From the NCBI RefSeq assembly GCF_017115085.1, contig NZ_JABXKJ010000201.1:1-64000 (forward strand): a stretch of DNA of 64,000 nt, given 5' to 3'. The stretch is from Nostoc sp. NMS7. Lineage in GTDB: Bacteria; Cyanobacteriota; Cyanobacteriia; Cyanobacteriales; Nostocaceae. Below the pieces are notes generated by a model. It had not been told where the DNA came from. It worked only from the letters and a program-made list of their open reading frames with translations, and searched no databases. The translations under genes were made by a program, and so were the position numbers. Of this stretch, positions 1 through 8,237 are shown one piece after another; the first letter of the stretch is position 1, and every line of letters starts with the position of its first letter.

Positions 1-55
1 ATGCCCAATGCCCAATGCCCAATGCCCAATGCCCAATGCCCAATGCCCAATGCCC
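1..55. repeat. Heptanucleotide tandem repeat (ATGCCCA)n
   Basis: The window opens with seven perfect tandem copies of ATGCCCA followed by a partial copy. Heptameric short tandemly repeated repetitive (STRR) sequences are typical of filamentous nitrogen-fixing cyanobacteria. The array may extend further left, outside the window. The run is open in one frame, but only because the repeat happens to encode Met-Pro-Asn-Ala-Gln-Cys. Confidence 0.9.
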
Positions 56-139
56 TGTGTTCCTGTAGACTTAATCTTTACTTTATAACCAGGGAAAGAG
101 GTACACAAAGCTACTTGTGTGGAATCTTAGGTATTAGAG

Positions 140-1300
140 ATGAAACTAATTTCTCACTTTTCCTCCAAAGCTACCGAAGATTCCATGCAAAGCAATTTAG
201 TTATATTTCCTAACGCTGAGGCTGCTAAAAAGAGCAGACAAACAGAAGAAAGAACAATTACCAAGTACGAGCGTGCTGAGGAGCAATTTATAGAACTGCT
301 AGCAATGGAGGATTTGGACAATCAACTGGATGTAGAACCTGCAATAGCCAGTGAGTTTGAACAGACGCTCTCTATGGCAATTCGCGCCGCTTATCATGAC
401 GATCGCTCTGATGCACAGGCTCACCGTTTTCTGCAACGGATACTTTATCGAATTAATCGGCTAAAGCTATTTTGGTATGACGATTTGTGCCACTATACCA
501 ATGAGCGATCGCTTTACTTGTATTCATGTCGTGACCAAATTGAAGCTGCTTGGCAAAAGTGGGAACTGGCACAAATCGATGTGACCGCACTGCAACAATT
601 GGATGTCAAACAAGCTTTAATTGCGCGTGCATCTGCTGATTTAGATCCGCCCTTGTCAAACAATAGCCGATACATCCGTGAGGAAATGACGGAAGTTGGC
701 TATCGCCATTTGCTAGCGATCGCTTCCTTTGATGGCTTAGTTGAAGGTAGTCGTCTTTGCTACGTATTGGGTGGTGCTGCTAATGAAGTGCAGTGTACGC
801 TGGTGCGAGTATTACTAGAAGAATACGGCAATGGTCGTTTATCCCGCAAGCACTCGACGTTTTTTGCTCAAATGCTGGCTGAGTTTGGCATGAACACTGA
901 ACCAGAAGGATACTTCGATTTAGTACCTTGGGAAGTCCTGGCTTGCGATAATCATAACTTTCTCACCACTGATCGCAAACGCTATTTCCTACGTTACAGT
1001 GGCGCGTTGACATATTTTGAGGTGGGTGGGCCTGCGGCTTACAAAAACTATTTGGCGGCGGCGCAACGACTCTCACTCTCAGAGGCGGCGATGGGTTATT
1101 GGGAACTGCACATCAAAGAAGATGAACGCCACGGCCGTTGGATGTTGGATGATGTAGCTTTGCCTTTGGCAGAACGATATCCCGCTCAGGCGTGGGAACT
1201 GGTGCTTGGGTATGACCAGGAGAAACTAATGGGCGAGCGCGCGGCGGGTGCTGTGATGCGATCAATACGTGAAGCAGAACAAGCCGCTTTAATCATCTAA
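140..1300 (+). CDS. Iron-containing redox / heme-oxygenase-fold protein
   Basis: A soluble, largely helical protein of about 386 residues. The C-terminal half looks like the heme-oxygenase-like diiron oxidase/oxygenase fold (Haem_oxygenase_2 group). It has a Glu-rich helix VLLEEYGNGRLSRKH and, near the end, GYWELHIKEDERHGRWM, which would supply the Glu/His metal ligands. The N-terminal 150 residues are helical and less conserved. An internal Met at position 16 (base 185, MQSNLVIFPN) is an equally plausible start, because neither start has a strong ribosome site. No operon partner is visible: the gene stands alone between a repeat array and an AT-rich gap. The substrate cannot be told from sequence. 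Family members include fatty-acid decarboxylases and cofactor or metallophore biosynthesis oxidases. Confidence 0.7.
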   Translation: MKLISHFSSKATEDSMQSNLVIFPNAEAAKKSRQTEERTITKYERAEEQFIELLAMEDLDNQLDVEPAIASEFEQTLSMAIRAAYHDDRSDAQAHRFLQRILYRINRLKLFWYDDLCHYTNERSLYLYSCRDQIEAAWQKWELAQIDVTALQQLDVKQALIARASADLDPPLSNNSRYIREEMTEVGYRHLLAIASFDGLVEGSRLCYVLGGAANEVQCTLVRVLLEEYGNGRLSRKHSTFFAQMLAEFGMNTEPEGYFDLVPWEVLACDNHNFLTTDRKRYFLRYSGALTYFEVGGPAAYKNYLAAAQRLSLSEAAMGYWELHIKEDERHGRWMLDDVALPLAERYPAQAWELVLGYDQEKLMGERAAGAVMRSIREAEQAALII

Positions 1301-1511
1301 GAAAACTCAAAAATTAGAATTAAAAATGGCAAACTTTTCTGGCGTTTCTAATTTGACATTTTTAAATCATTCTATTGCTAATCCACTTCCAACCTAATTT
1401 CTTTAGTGAGGGCTTCTTTACTAAAGGAACGGTTATTTATTGCCTTGAGATTAAGGTAGTAAACAACCTTGAATCACATTGATTATACCATACATTTTGA
1501 AGTGCAGTCAA

Positions 1512-2207
1512 ATGAAAGACATATTTTTTTGCCCTGAAGAATCTAATTTCTACTCAAACTGTTTAGAAAGCTTTGTTATTAGAAATTGTAAAAAGTCTGA
1601 GTTGGTTGTGGAATTTGGTTCAGGAGATGGCAGCCCTGTGATTAATTCATTATTGAGAAATCAGTTTGATGGAGTGATACATGGATTTGAATTAAATACT
1701 TCTGCATGGAAAGTCGCAAATTCAACCATCGATGAATATGATCTCACTAATAAATACATAATCCATAATTCATGTTTGTTTAATTCTTCTCAACCAGATG
1801 CAGAGTATCTTGTAGCCAATCCACCGTATCTCCCCGCACCAGATAATGATATTTATATGCCACTCTTATTTGGGGGCGTAGATGGAGCCACAGTTACCAA
1901 CGAGCTTTTATCGTTAGATTATGAAAATGTCTTGGTTTTAATATCTAGCTTTTCTAATCCAATAAGTACGCTGAAGCTCGCAAAACAAAATGGATATTGT
2001 GTTTCAAATTTCATGGTGTTACCTTTGCAGTTCGGCTACTATAGCTCTGATCCCAAGGTAAAGAAACACATAGAAAAACTCCGAAAAAATCAGATGGCAT
2101 TTTATTCTGGCGATTATTATTTTTTAGCTGGGGTTTTATTTAAAAAATGCCAGGATTCTGTAATTGATTTATCTAATCAATTAGCTCAGGTTATGACTAG
2201 TTTGTGA
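1512..2207 (+). CDS. Class I SAM-dependent methyltransferase (NPPY type)
   Basis: About 231 residues. Motif I reads VVEFGSGDGSP, an acidic position follows in HGFELN, and the catalytic motif is VANPPYLPAP. NPPY is the signature of N-methyltransferases acting on amide or exocyclic amines, such as the PrmC/HemK and RNA/DNA amino-methyltransferase groups. The substrate is not identifiable. An upstream TTG at 1479 would add 11 residues; I prefer the ATG at 1512 because it begins a natural N-terminus (MKDIFFCPEES). The coding sequence is clearly more AT-rich than its neighbours and lies between a normal gene and an integrase/tRNA junction. It may therefore be cargo of the decayed element ending at the tRNA; that is inference. 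Confidence 0.7.
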   Translation: MKDIFFCPEESNFYSNCLESFVIRNCKKSELVVEFGSGDGSPVINSLLRNQFDGVIHGFELNTSAWKVANSTIDEYDLTNKYIIHNSCLFNSSQPDAEYLVANPPYLPAPDNDIYMPLLFGGVDGATVTNELLSLDYENVLVLISSFSNPISTLKLAKQNGYCVSNFMVLPLQFGYYSSDPKVKKHIEKLRKNQMAFYSGDYYFLAGVLFKKCQDSVIDLSNQLAQVMTSL

Positions 2208-2610
2208 AGATGGAGAACAACTTACCAGTGCTGTCTTTAGGAACCAGCAAATTTTTAGAAATGCCAACCGCCTGGGGATATTTAGCAATATCCCTTAAAC
2301 ATGATGCGGTTACTATAGCAGTTATCGTACCCTGCGGGTACTCCGTTAGAGAACTCGTAGAGTAGCCATTACGCGTCTATGGATGCAACACATGGTAGGG
2401 GCACACAAAAAGATCAGGCGTGTCAACTTCAGCTAAAACTCCTTTAAAATCTCTTTGTGTTATTTACACAAATGCTAAGAGTTGATGAACAAGGTGATCA
2501 TAAGTAGCAGCATTCGATGTAGATGTAAAAGCTACTTTGATCAGATGACCGTATTTTCTGATTAACACAATTGCTTTGTAGGCGATCGCCTATATTTTAA
2601 TTCAACAAAT
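2208..2610. other. Gap with truncated small ORF and dispersed repeat
   Basis: Two bases after the methyltransferase stop, an ATG at 2210 opens a 51-codon frame to 2365 (begins MENNLPVLSLGTSKFLEMP). Its last codons come from a dispersed palindromic repeat (about 2325-2375, GTACCCTGCGGGTAC and a CTCGTAGAG core). The frame may be the start of a gene cut off by repeat insertion. I do not recognise a family. The rest of the gap up to the integrase stop shows no supportable gene; a short minus-strand frame at about 2457-2570 has no good start. Confidence 0.35.
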
Positions 2611-3849
2611 TTATAGTTCTGGCACCTGTAGGTTACGTTTATTACCTGCGTAATGCTTGTAAATAATTTCTGGAGAGTTACCAACCCACCTTCCTACATC
2701 CTTCGCATTAATATCAGCTTCTAGGCAAAGAGTAATAAAAGTGTGTCTGCATTGGTAAGGTTTGCGATATTCGCTTACTACACGTTGTTTTACAAGTTTA
2801 GTTACGATTCCATCTATATGTGTACCACGATGATTTTTGTAACCTTTCCAGGCATGATTGAGAAAATCTCCAAAGTCTACTATGCCGCCTTTCTTGCTTC
2901 TAAAGATAAAATCATCTGGTTTACAGTTCTCAGGTTTGATAGAGTCTAAAATTTCACGGTGCTGATGATTAATCGGAAAACGTCTTTGGCTTTGGGTTTT
3001 TAATCCATCTTTGAGAGCTAACCCTTTAGTACTGATTGTAATTGCTTGCTCAAAGGTAATGTATTTATCACTGATATGCTTCCATTGTAGAGCGATCGCT
3101 TCTGATGGTCTGCACCCAGTAAAAAATAATAATTTTACTAAAGGAGCATAGTAGCTGTAGAATTTGCTCTCCTCAAATGCTTGAATTATGCTATCCCGTT
3201 CTTCCTTAGTAAAGGGATTAATTTCATATTCTGATGATTCTGACTTCGGCATCTGAATGTCTTTTGCCATACTTTGAAAGGGATTGGATTCAATTAGCTG
3301 ACTTTTAAGTGCCCAATCACAGCAAGCATTTATATTTGTCAAAGTACGTTTGGCAGCATTAGCACTGAGATTTGCAAGTAAATAGTCTCGAATTGCGATC
3401 GCATCATCTAAAGTTTTAGTTGGTAACTTAGCAATGTGATTGCGATATTTACGGTAGTCAACCGCATAAGTAGAAGGACTAACCTGTGGTTTTTTAAACT
3501 CAGCGTATTTTTGCCATAATTCTCCCAAGTCATATTGGGGGGTAGCTGAAGGATTAATTGGCGTAATTGGGCTAACGGTGCTTAATGAAGCTACTGGTTT
3601 GTACTTAGCTAAACTGGCATCAAACTCTCCATAGTCAATATCCCTCTGGATTGTTGCCGCTAAAGTTGATGCTTAATGTCTTCCTAAAGGTGTATCGTAG
3701 TGCCTTGTCGAAAGGTAGAAACGCTTGGTTTTTAGCTCTCCCGTCGGCGTAACAATAGGATGAGAAAAAACTAATTGGAGACTGCCGTTAGAGTTCTTAA
3801 TCTGCACTGAACCCCTACGGGCAATACTTTGAGATTTTTGAAGTTCCAT
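2611..3849 (-). pseudogene. Tyrosine-recombinase integrase, in-frame stop
   Basis: Reading on the minus strand from the ATG at 3849, the frame is continuous for 413 codons except for one TAA at 3675-3673 (codon 59). The 58 codons before the stop and the codons after it belong to one protein. The N-terminus (RRGSVQIKNSNGSL, then LKTKRFYLSTRH) looks like the arm-DNA-binding domain common in cyanobacterial integrases. A SAM-like core-binding domain follows, then the catalytic domain with FFTGCRPSEA (Arg I), CRHTF (His-x-x-Arg), GRWVGNS and the nucleophile in IIYKHYAG. Catalytic residues are all present, so loss is by the stop only. A TTG at 3528 could restart a 305-residue protein lacking the arm domain. 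It faces away from tRNA-Cys, as expected for an element integrated at the 3' end of that tRNA gene. Confidence 0.85.
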
Positions 3850-3861
3850 AAGGTAAATTAA

Positions 3862-3968
3862 CTGGGGTAAATACCTTTATCCTTCTACTTTACCCCAGTT
3901 TTACCCCAGAAATACCTATTGGGGTAAAAACCTCTATCTTACATTTTTACCCCAGTTCTTTACCCAAA
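3862..3968. repeat. TTACCCCAG repeat cluster (putative arm sites)
   Basis: Between the integrase start and the tRNA there are four exact or near-exact nonamers TTACCCCAG (3890-3898, 3901-3909, 3947-3955, and inverted 3862-3870). There is one inverted TTACCCCAA (3919-3927) and a weaker TTACCCAAA (3960-3968). Tyrosine integrases with an arm-binding domain bind such short direct and inverted repeats beside the attachment core. Position and repetition fit; the binding role is inferred. Confidence 0.6.
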
Positions 3969-4028
3969 CTACCCAAAATAACCCCAAAAATCTCTGAAGG
4001 CTTTGAAAACAAGCCTTTAATGCCCAAT

Positions 4029-4049
4029 AAAAAAGGGCTTCAAAGCCCT
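4029..4049 (-). terminator. Rho-independent terminator after tRNA-Cys
   Basis: On the minus strand, just downstream of the tRNA, AGGGCTTTGAAGCCCT forms a 7-bp stem followed by a T tract (read from 4049 down to 4029). It is a standard intrinsic terminator in the right place for the tRNA transcript. Confidence 0.7.
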
Positions 4050-4070
4050 GTAATGCTTATATTTCTTTGA

Positions 4071-4141
<71 letters not shown>

Positions 4142-4319
4142 ACAGCATGAAACATACAGTCTTCTGCCTGCCACTCGATAGTTTTGAGAGCCAAAGAGGA
4201 GCTAACAGCCCTAGTTTAACAATAGTAGCACAAAAACTAATCTGTAATTTTTTTCCTTGTTCCCATGTGAAGCATGGGAACAAGAGAACAATAGAGAAAT
4301 CGGGCTTTTTTTCGACTTG

Positions 4320-4910
4320 TCAAACCTTTACTTCATCGGCAAAACTGCCCCATCGAACAAAGTGAAATGGCCCGGCAATAGAACCCCATAGACGTTCATT
4401 TGTCTCTAAATCCCTTCCCCGGTCGAGGCTGAAAAATTCTTTAGCGTCAATCTCAAATTCGTTATCTAGATAAGTATTTTTGCCGTCACGAACCACAATG
4501 CAGCCTTTACCAGGTTCGACTCTGCCTTTAAAGCTATTACCTGTCCACTCTACAACCATGTTGCAACCTGGCATTTTTTCCAATTGGTCAACGGATAAAA
4601 CTTTTAAACGTTCGGGTTCACGAGATGCGCCGAAAAATTTTTGTTCTTCTTTAACTGTGTAGTGTTCAATAACAATGTGGTTTTCTGTCGGAATCAACTT
4701 CATTACCCGCATTCGGTAGGGTTGATTGAGCATAAAATCATAAGCTTGTTCGAGAAATAAACTTACTCCTGAGAACAATTCCCAGGGAAGGGGACGGATA
4801 CACACACGAATGTGAGCATAAAAAGGCGGGTTTTCAAAAGCTTGTTCTTGATTGCTAAAGTCAGCTGCCATCCACCGGGCTAAGGTGGCAATATCAGTAG
4901 AATGAGTCAC
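4320..4910 (-). CDS. cpcT: Chromophore lyase CpcT/CpeT family
   Basis: A protein of 196 residues from the GTG at 4910 (MTHSTDIATLARWMAAD). An ATG seven codons earlier (4931) is the alternative start. CpcT is a phycobiliprotein lyase that attaches phycocyanobilin to the beta-subunit cysteine (about Cys-153/155) of phycocyanin and phycoerythrocyanin in phycobilisome assembly. Recognisable family stretches are FENPPFYAHIRVCIRPLPW, LFLEQAYDFMLNQPYR, MPGCNMVVEWTGNSFKG, GKGCIVVRDGKNTYLDN and the C-terminal SIAGPFHFVRWGSFADEV. Length matches the family. It stands alone, with tRNA-Cys on one side and thrC upstream on the same strand 107 bases or more away, so it is probably transcribed separately. 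Confidence 0.88.
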   Translation of the reverse strand: MTHSTDIATLARWMAADFSNQEQAFENPPFYAHIRVCIRPLPWELFSGVSLFLEQAYDFMLNQPYRMRVMKLIPTENHIVIEHYTVKEEQKFFGASREPERLKVLSVDQLEKMPGCNMVVEWTGNSFKGRVEPGKGCIVVRDGKNTYLDNEFEIDAKEFFSLDRGRDLETNERLWGSIAGPFHFVRWGSFADEVKV

Positions 4911-5017
4911 GTTGCTTCGCTCCGAATTCAAACATTCAAAATTCGTCTGGGAAAGTTCTGATGTCTACGCAATTTTTCAATTAGATATTACGATCGCTCT
5001 TAGTTCCAGAGTGCTAA

Positions 5018-6109
5018 CTAAAATCCCATTGCCTGGGCGACTGCGCCCAATTCTGCGGCAATACCCTGTTGAAATTGACTGTGATTGTGTTTAATCGCTG
5101 TATCTGGGTCTTTTAGACCATTGCCTGTGAGGACACAAACCACTGTCGCCCCTGTCGGAATTTGGTCTTTCACCTGCAACAACCCAGCTACAGAAGCGGC
5201 GCTAGCAGGTTCGCAGAAGATACCTTCTGATGTTGCCAAAAGTCGATAAGCGTCGAGAATTTCGGCATCGGTAACGGCGTGGAAATTTCCCTGACTTGCG
5301 GTTTGCGCTGCAACAGCTAACTCCCAACTAGCAGGGTTGCCAATGCGAATTGCTGTCGCTAGGGTTTCGGGATGCGCCACTCGCTGACCATGTACTAATG
5401 GGGCTGCACCTGCGGCTTGGAATCCCATCATTCGGGGTAGGCGATCGCACTTTTTGGCTTGATGATATTGACAAAACCCCATCCAATATGCTGTGATATT
5501 TCCGGCATTGCCCACGGGGATACATAGCCAGTCTGGGGCATCACCCAGCACATCAACAATTTCAAAGGCTGCCGTTTTCTGCCCTTCTATGCGGTAGGGA
5601 TTGACCGAATTCACCAAAGTTATGGGATAGCTTTTGGACATCTCGCGGACAATTTCTAGCGCTTGGTCAAAATTACCTTTAATTGCCAATACTTCTGCAC
5701 CGTAGAGTAATGCTTGGGCTAACTTGCCTAGCGCTACATAACCTTCGGGAATCAGTACAAAGGCATTCATTCCCCCACGCCTAGCATAAGCGGCGGCTGA
5801 GGCTGAGGTATTGCCCGTGCTAGCACAAATTACTGCTTTTGCCCCTGCTTCCTTGGCTTTGGAAATTGCCATAGTCATCCCCCGGTCTTTGAAGCTGCCG
5901 GTGGGATTCAGACCGTCATATTTGACAAAAACCTGCACTTGTCTGCCAATGCGTTCGGTGATCGCTGGCACTGGTATTAGAGGTGTGTTACCCTCCAACA
6001 ATGTGACAATCGGTGTTTTTTCGCTGACAGGCAAATATTCACGATAGGCTTCTATCAGTCCAGGCCAGGGTTGGCGATGAGATTTAGCAGTAGACAGGCT
6101 CAAAGTCAC
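5018..6109 (-). CDS. thrC: Threonine synthase
   Basis: A 363-residue PLP enzyme of fold type II. It converts O-phosphohomoserine to threonine and phosphate, the last step of threonine synthesis. The Schiff-base lysine lies in [10 protein letters not shown] (about residue 73), after the substrate loop [11 protein letters not shown]. The phosphate-binding Gly-rich segment is IPVGNAGN, and [15 protein letters not shown] and [12 protein letters not shown] are family hallmarks. The length is that of the short (bacterial/cyanobacterial) class without the plant-type SAM-regulated N-terminal extension. No linked threonine genes are seen. Confidence 0.93.
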   Translation of the reverse strand: MTLSLSTAKSHRQPWPGLIEAYREYLPVSEKTPIVTLLEGNTPLIPVPAITERIGRQVQVFVKYDGLNPTGSFKDRGMTMAISKAKEAGAKAVICASTGNTSASAAAYARRGGMNAFVLIPEGYVALGKLAQALLYGAEVLAIKGNFDQALEIVREMSKSYPITLVNSVNPYRIEGQKTAAFEIVDVLGDAPDWLCIPVGNAGNITAYWMGFCQYHQAKKCDRLPRMMGFQAAGAAPLVHGQRVAHPETLATAIRIGNPASWELAVAAQTASQGNFHAVTDAEILDAYRLLATSEGIFCEPASAASVAGLLQVKDQIPTGATVVCVLTGNGLKDPDTAIKHNHSQFQQGIAAELGAVAQAMGF

Positions 6110-6462
6110 GGGATTTAAAATTTCTTAATGTAAGGATTGGATATTTAGAAACGGTGGCATAGTGAAGCACAAAATCGGGAAAAGGAAGAAAGTAAATTTT
6201 TCTTTGCCAGTTCCCAGTTCAGAGTCCCCTAATTCCAAACGTATATTATTAAGAATATTATTTTTTGTCGTGCAGGCGTTACACTTGCTATTTTTATTTT
6301 ATTTGGAACGTTGGTTTATCGTAAACTGCCACGGTACTCTTCGGTCTAACAAAATATAGTCTATATTTGACGTTCTCCCCGATAATCACAGGTACGGGGA
6401 TTCTAATCATTGCTGATTAGGTTTTCTCTTTCGTCGAGTTCCCTTACAAAAAAGTGTTTCCA
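6110..6462. other. Gap holding tnpB right end / possible omega-RNA
   Basis: The part next to tnpB (about 6360-6462, minus strand) is the expected place for the element's right end and the omega-RNA scaffold that TnpB uses. A short stem CCCCG...CGGGG is visible around 6376-6400. I could not define the element boundary or a guide. The rest of the gap to thrC is AT-rich with no supportable gene; a 65-codon plus-strand frame lacks any coding character. Confidence 0.3.
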
Positions 6463-7633
6463 CTATGCATTGCAGAGGGGAATCTCTCCAGAGACTTGAA
6501 ATACGGTGCGCCCCACCGTATTTGCCAATTCTTTCAGGGATAGTTTTAAAATGTTCAACGCTGCGTTTTCGTCTCTATCAGCTATATATCCGCAGTGTGG
6601 ACAAGTATGAGTTCTGGTTGAGAGTGTTTTAACTACTATTTGACCGCAGGTTGAGCAATTTTGACTGGTATAACTGGGATTAACCGCGATCACCGGAACA
6701 CCATAAACAATACCAAAATACTGTAACCACTCTCGAAACCTATACCATGCAACGTCAGATATTGATTTGGCTAAACAGTGATTTTTAATCATGTTACGCA
6801 CTTTGAGGTTTTCAATCGCTACCAAGTCGTGAGACTGGATGACGCGCTGGGCTAATTTACAAACCCAATCGTTGACGCCTGCGTGATACCTTCAGATGCG
6901 CTCTACCTAATTTATTTCTAGCTTTAGCTCTATTCCTACTTCCTTTTTGAGATTTAGATAAACGACGGTTTAAGCGTTTAATTTTGCGCTCATCTGTTCT
7001 CAAAAAACTGGGATTGTCTATTTTTTCACCATTGCTATCTGTGTAGAAATGGCTTAGACCAACATCTAGACCTATTTGTTTACCGGTTAACTCTTTATTA
7101 TCCTCCCTGTTGTGATCAATTAAAAACTGTGCATAATAACCATCGTGCCTTCTAACAACTCTTAGCCGTTTAATTTGGTCAAGTTGATAAAAGTGCAAGT
7201 CTCTAGTTCCCCAAAGTTTAAATGTACCTGCTTTGAAACCATCGGTAAATTCTATATAGCGCCTATCTAACGATAGCTTCCATCCAGTAACCTTATACTC
7301 TAGCGATGCTCTCAGAGCCTGTTTCTTAAATTTAGGGAATCCCTTTTTTCCCTTAACTTGCGCTTTGCAATTTTGATAAAATCTCTCAATGCTTGCCCAG
7401 GCTCTTTCAGCATGAGCTTGCCGAGCTTGAGAATTTAGCAACTTGCAAAAAGGGAATTCAGCATTATCTACTAAAGTTTTGCAGTGTTTGTAGGCATCAT
7501 TACGACTTTTAACTAGACCATCTAACCAAGCACGAATTATAGAATTACGCACAAAAAGACCAGTCCGAATCCCGCTATCGAGTTTATAGTATTGGTTCTG
7601 TGTTCCTTCTAGCTTTGCTTCGTAGACTAGCAT
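6463..7633 (-). pseudogene. tnpB: TnpB (IS200/IS605 family), frameshifted
   Basis: RNA-guided nuclease of IS200/IS605-type elements, in two frames. The first part runs 7633-6857 (258 codons) with the RuvC Asp in GKQIGLDVGLSHFY. The second part ends at 6463 with the Glu in LVAIENLKV, the zinc ribbon CSTCG...CPHCG and the last Asp in DRDENAALNI. Between them, at about 6870-6876 (minus strand CGTCAACGATTGG), shifting frame joins RRRQ directly to DWVCKLAQRVIQSHDLVAIENL. One extra base or a 2-base loss explains the break. All catalytic positions survive. No TnpA is adjacent, so this was probably a non-autonomous tnpB-only element. Confidence 0.85.
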
Positions 7634-7659
7634 CTTATCGTTTGAGACTACGATAAGAT
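7632..7659 (-). repeat. Perfect 10-bp hairpin over tnpB start
   Basis: ATCTTATCGT (7632-7641) and ACGATAAGAT (7650-7659) form a perfect inverted repeat with an 8-nt loop. The tnpB ATG begins at the inner edge of one arm (7633). In IS200/IS605 elements a subterminal hairpin marks the left end, so this is a candidate left-end structure; it may also repress translation. Confidence 0.55.
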
Positions 7660-7922
7660 TATATCATCTATCTCAGAAAAAGTAGAACTGGAAAGGTGAG
7701 GCTTTATACCCAATTTTTCGGTAACGTCAAGTGGACAGAAGCTTTGCACACTTAGGGCGATGTATTCTCTGGAACACAGCCATTATGATCACCGTCTCTT
7801 ATGATTGAACCTGAAATCCATTAGAGTAATTGATTGAAAATATCCAATATTATAATAAAGCTGAAAAGAGAATTATTATAATATTTCTAATGGTGTGAGT
7901 TAAATTGTGGATTTAATTAGCG

Positions 7923-8114
7923 ATGCCTACTTGTTTATCTAGTGTTTCCGATCGCGAGTCCCAGACCAACTGGGTGAGTAAGTTAACCAAGTCTTATTAT
8001 CAAGACGATCAGCAAGCTAAATTTATGCATTTACAAGCAGAGGTAGACTCTCTGTTGCAGCAGTTGGAAAACCTGAAGCACCAACGTCTAGCACAGACCA
8101 ACCAAAAAGAATAA
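7923..8114 (+). CDS. Small hypothetical protein, 63 aa
   Basis: A 63-residue protein beginning MPTCLSSVSDRESQTNW. It has a basic/aromatic N-terminal half and a C-terminal heptad-like stretch (MHLQAEVDSLLQQLENLKHQR) that should form a short coiled coil. I believe close relatives occur in other Nostocales but cannot name a function. It is preceded by an AT-rich promoter-like region and followed by a dispersed repeat (about 8143-8185). It is transcribed convergently with the large membrane protein gene to the right. Confidence 0.6.
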   Translation: MPTCLSSVSDRESQTNWVSKLTKSYYQDDQQAKFMHLQAEVDSLLQQLENLKHQRLAQTNQKE

Positions 8115-8237
8115 GTCGTTTTTGGAGATAGCGATGTCTACGATGGTTACTGAGCTTGCCGAAGTACGGGCTACGCCTACGCTTTTCCCCTCTCTAATTT
8201 AAATTTGAGGCAGGGGTAAATTTTAGTTAGGGGCGTG

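Noticed and set aside
2457-2570. Short minus-strand frame after the integrase
   Set aside because: No ATG and no ribosome site; only a GTG inside the frame. No family is recognised.
6162-6359. 65-codon plus-strand frame between thrC and tnpB
   Set aside because: Low-complexity AT-rich translation without ribosome site or family features.
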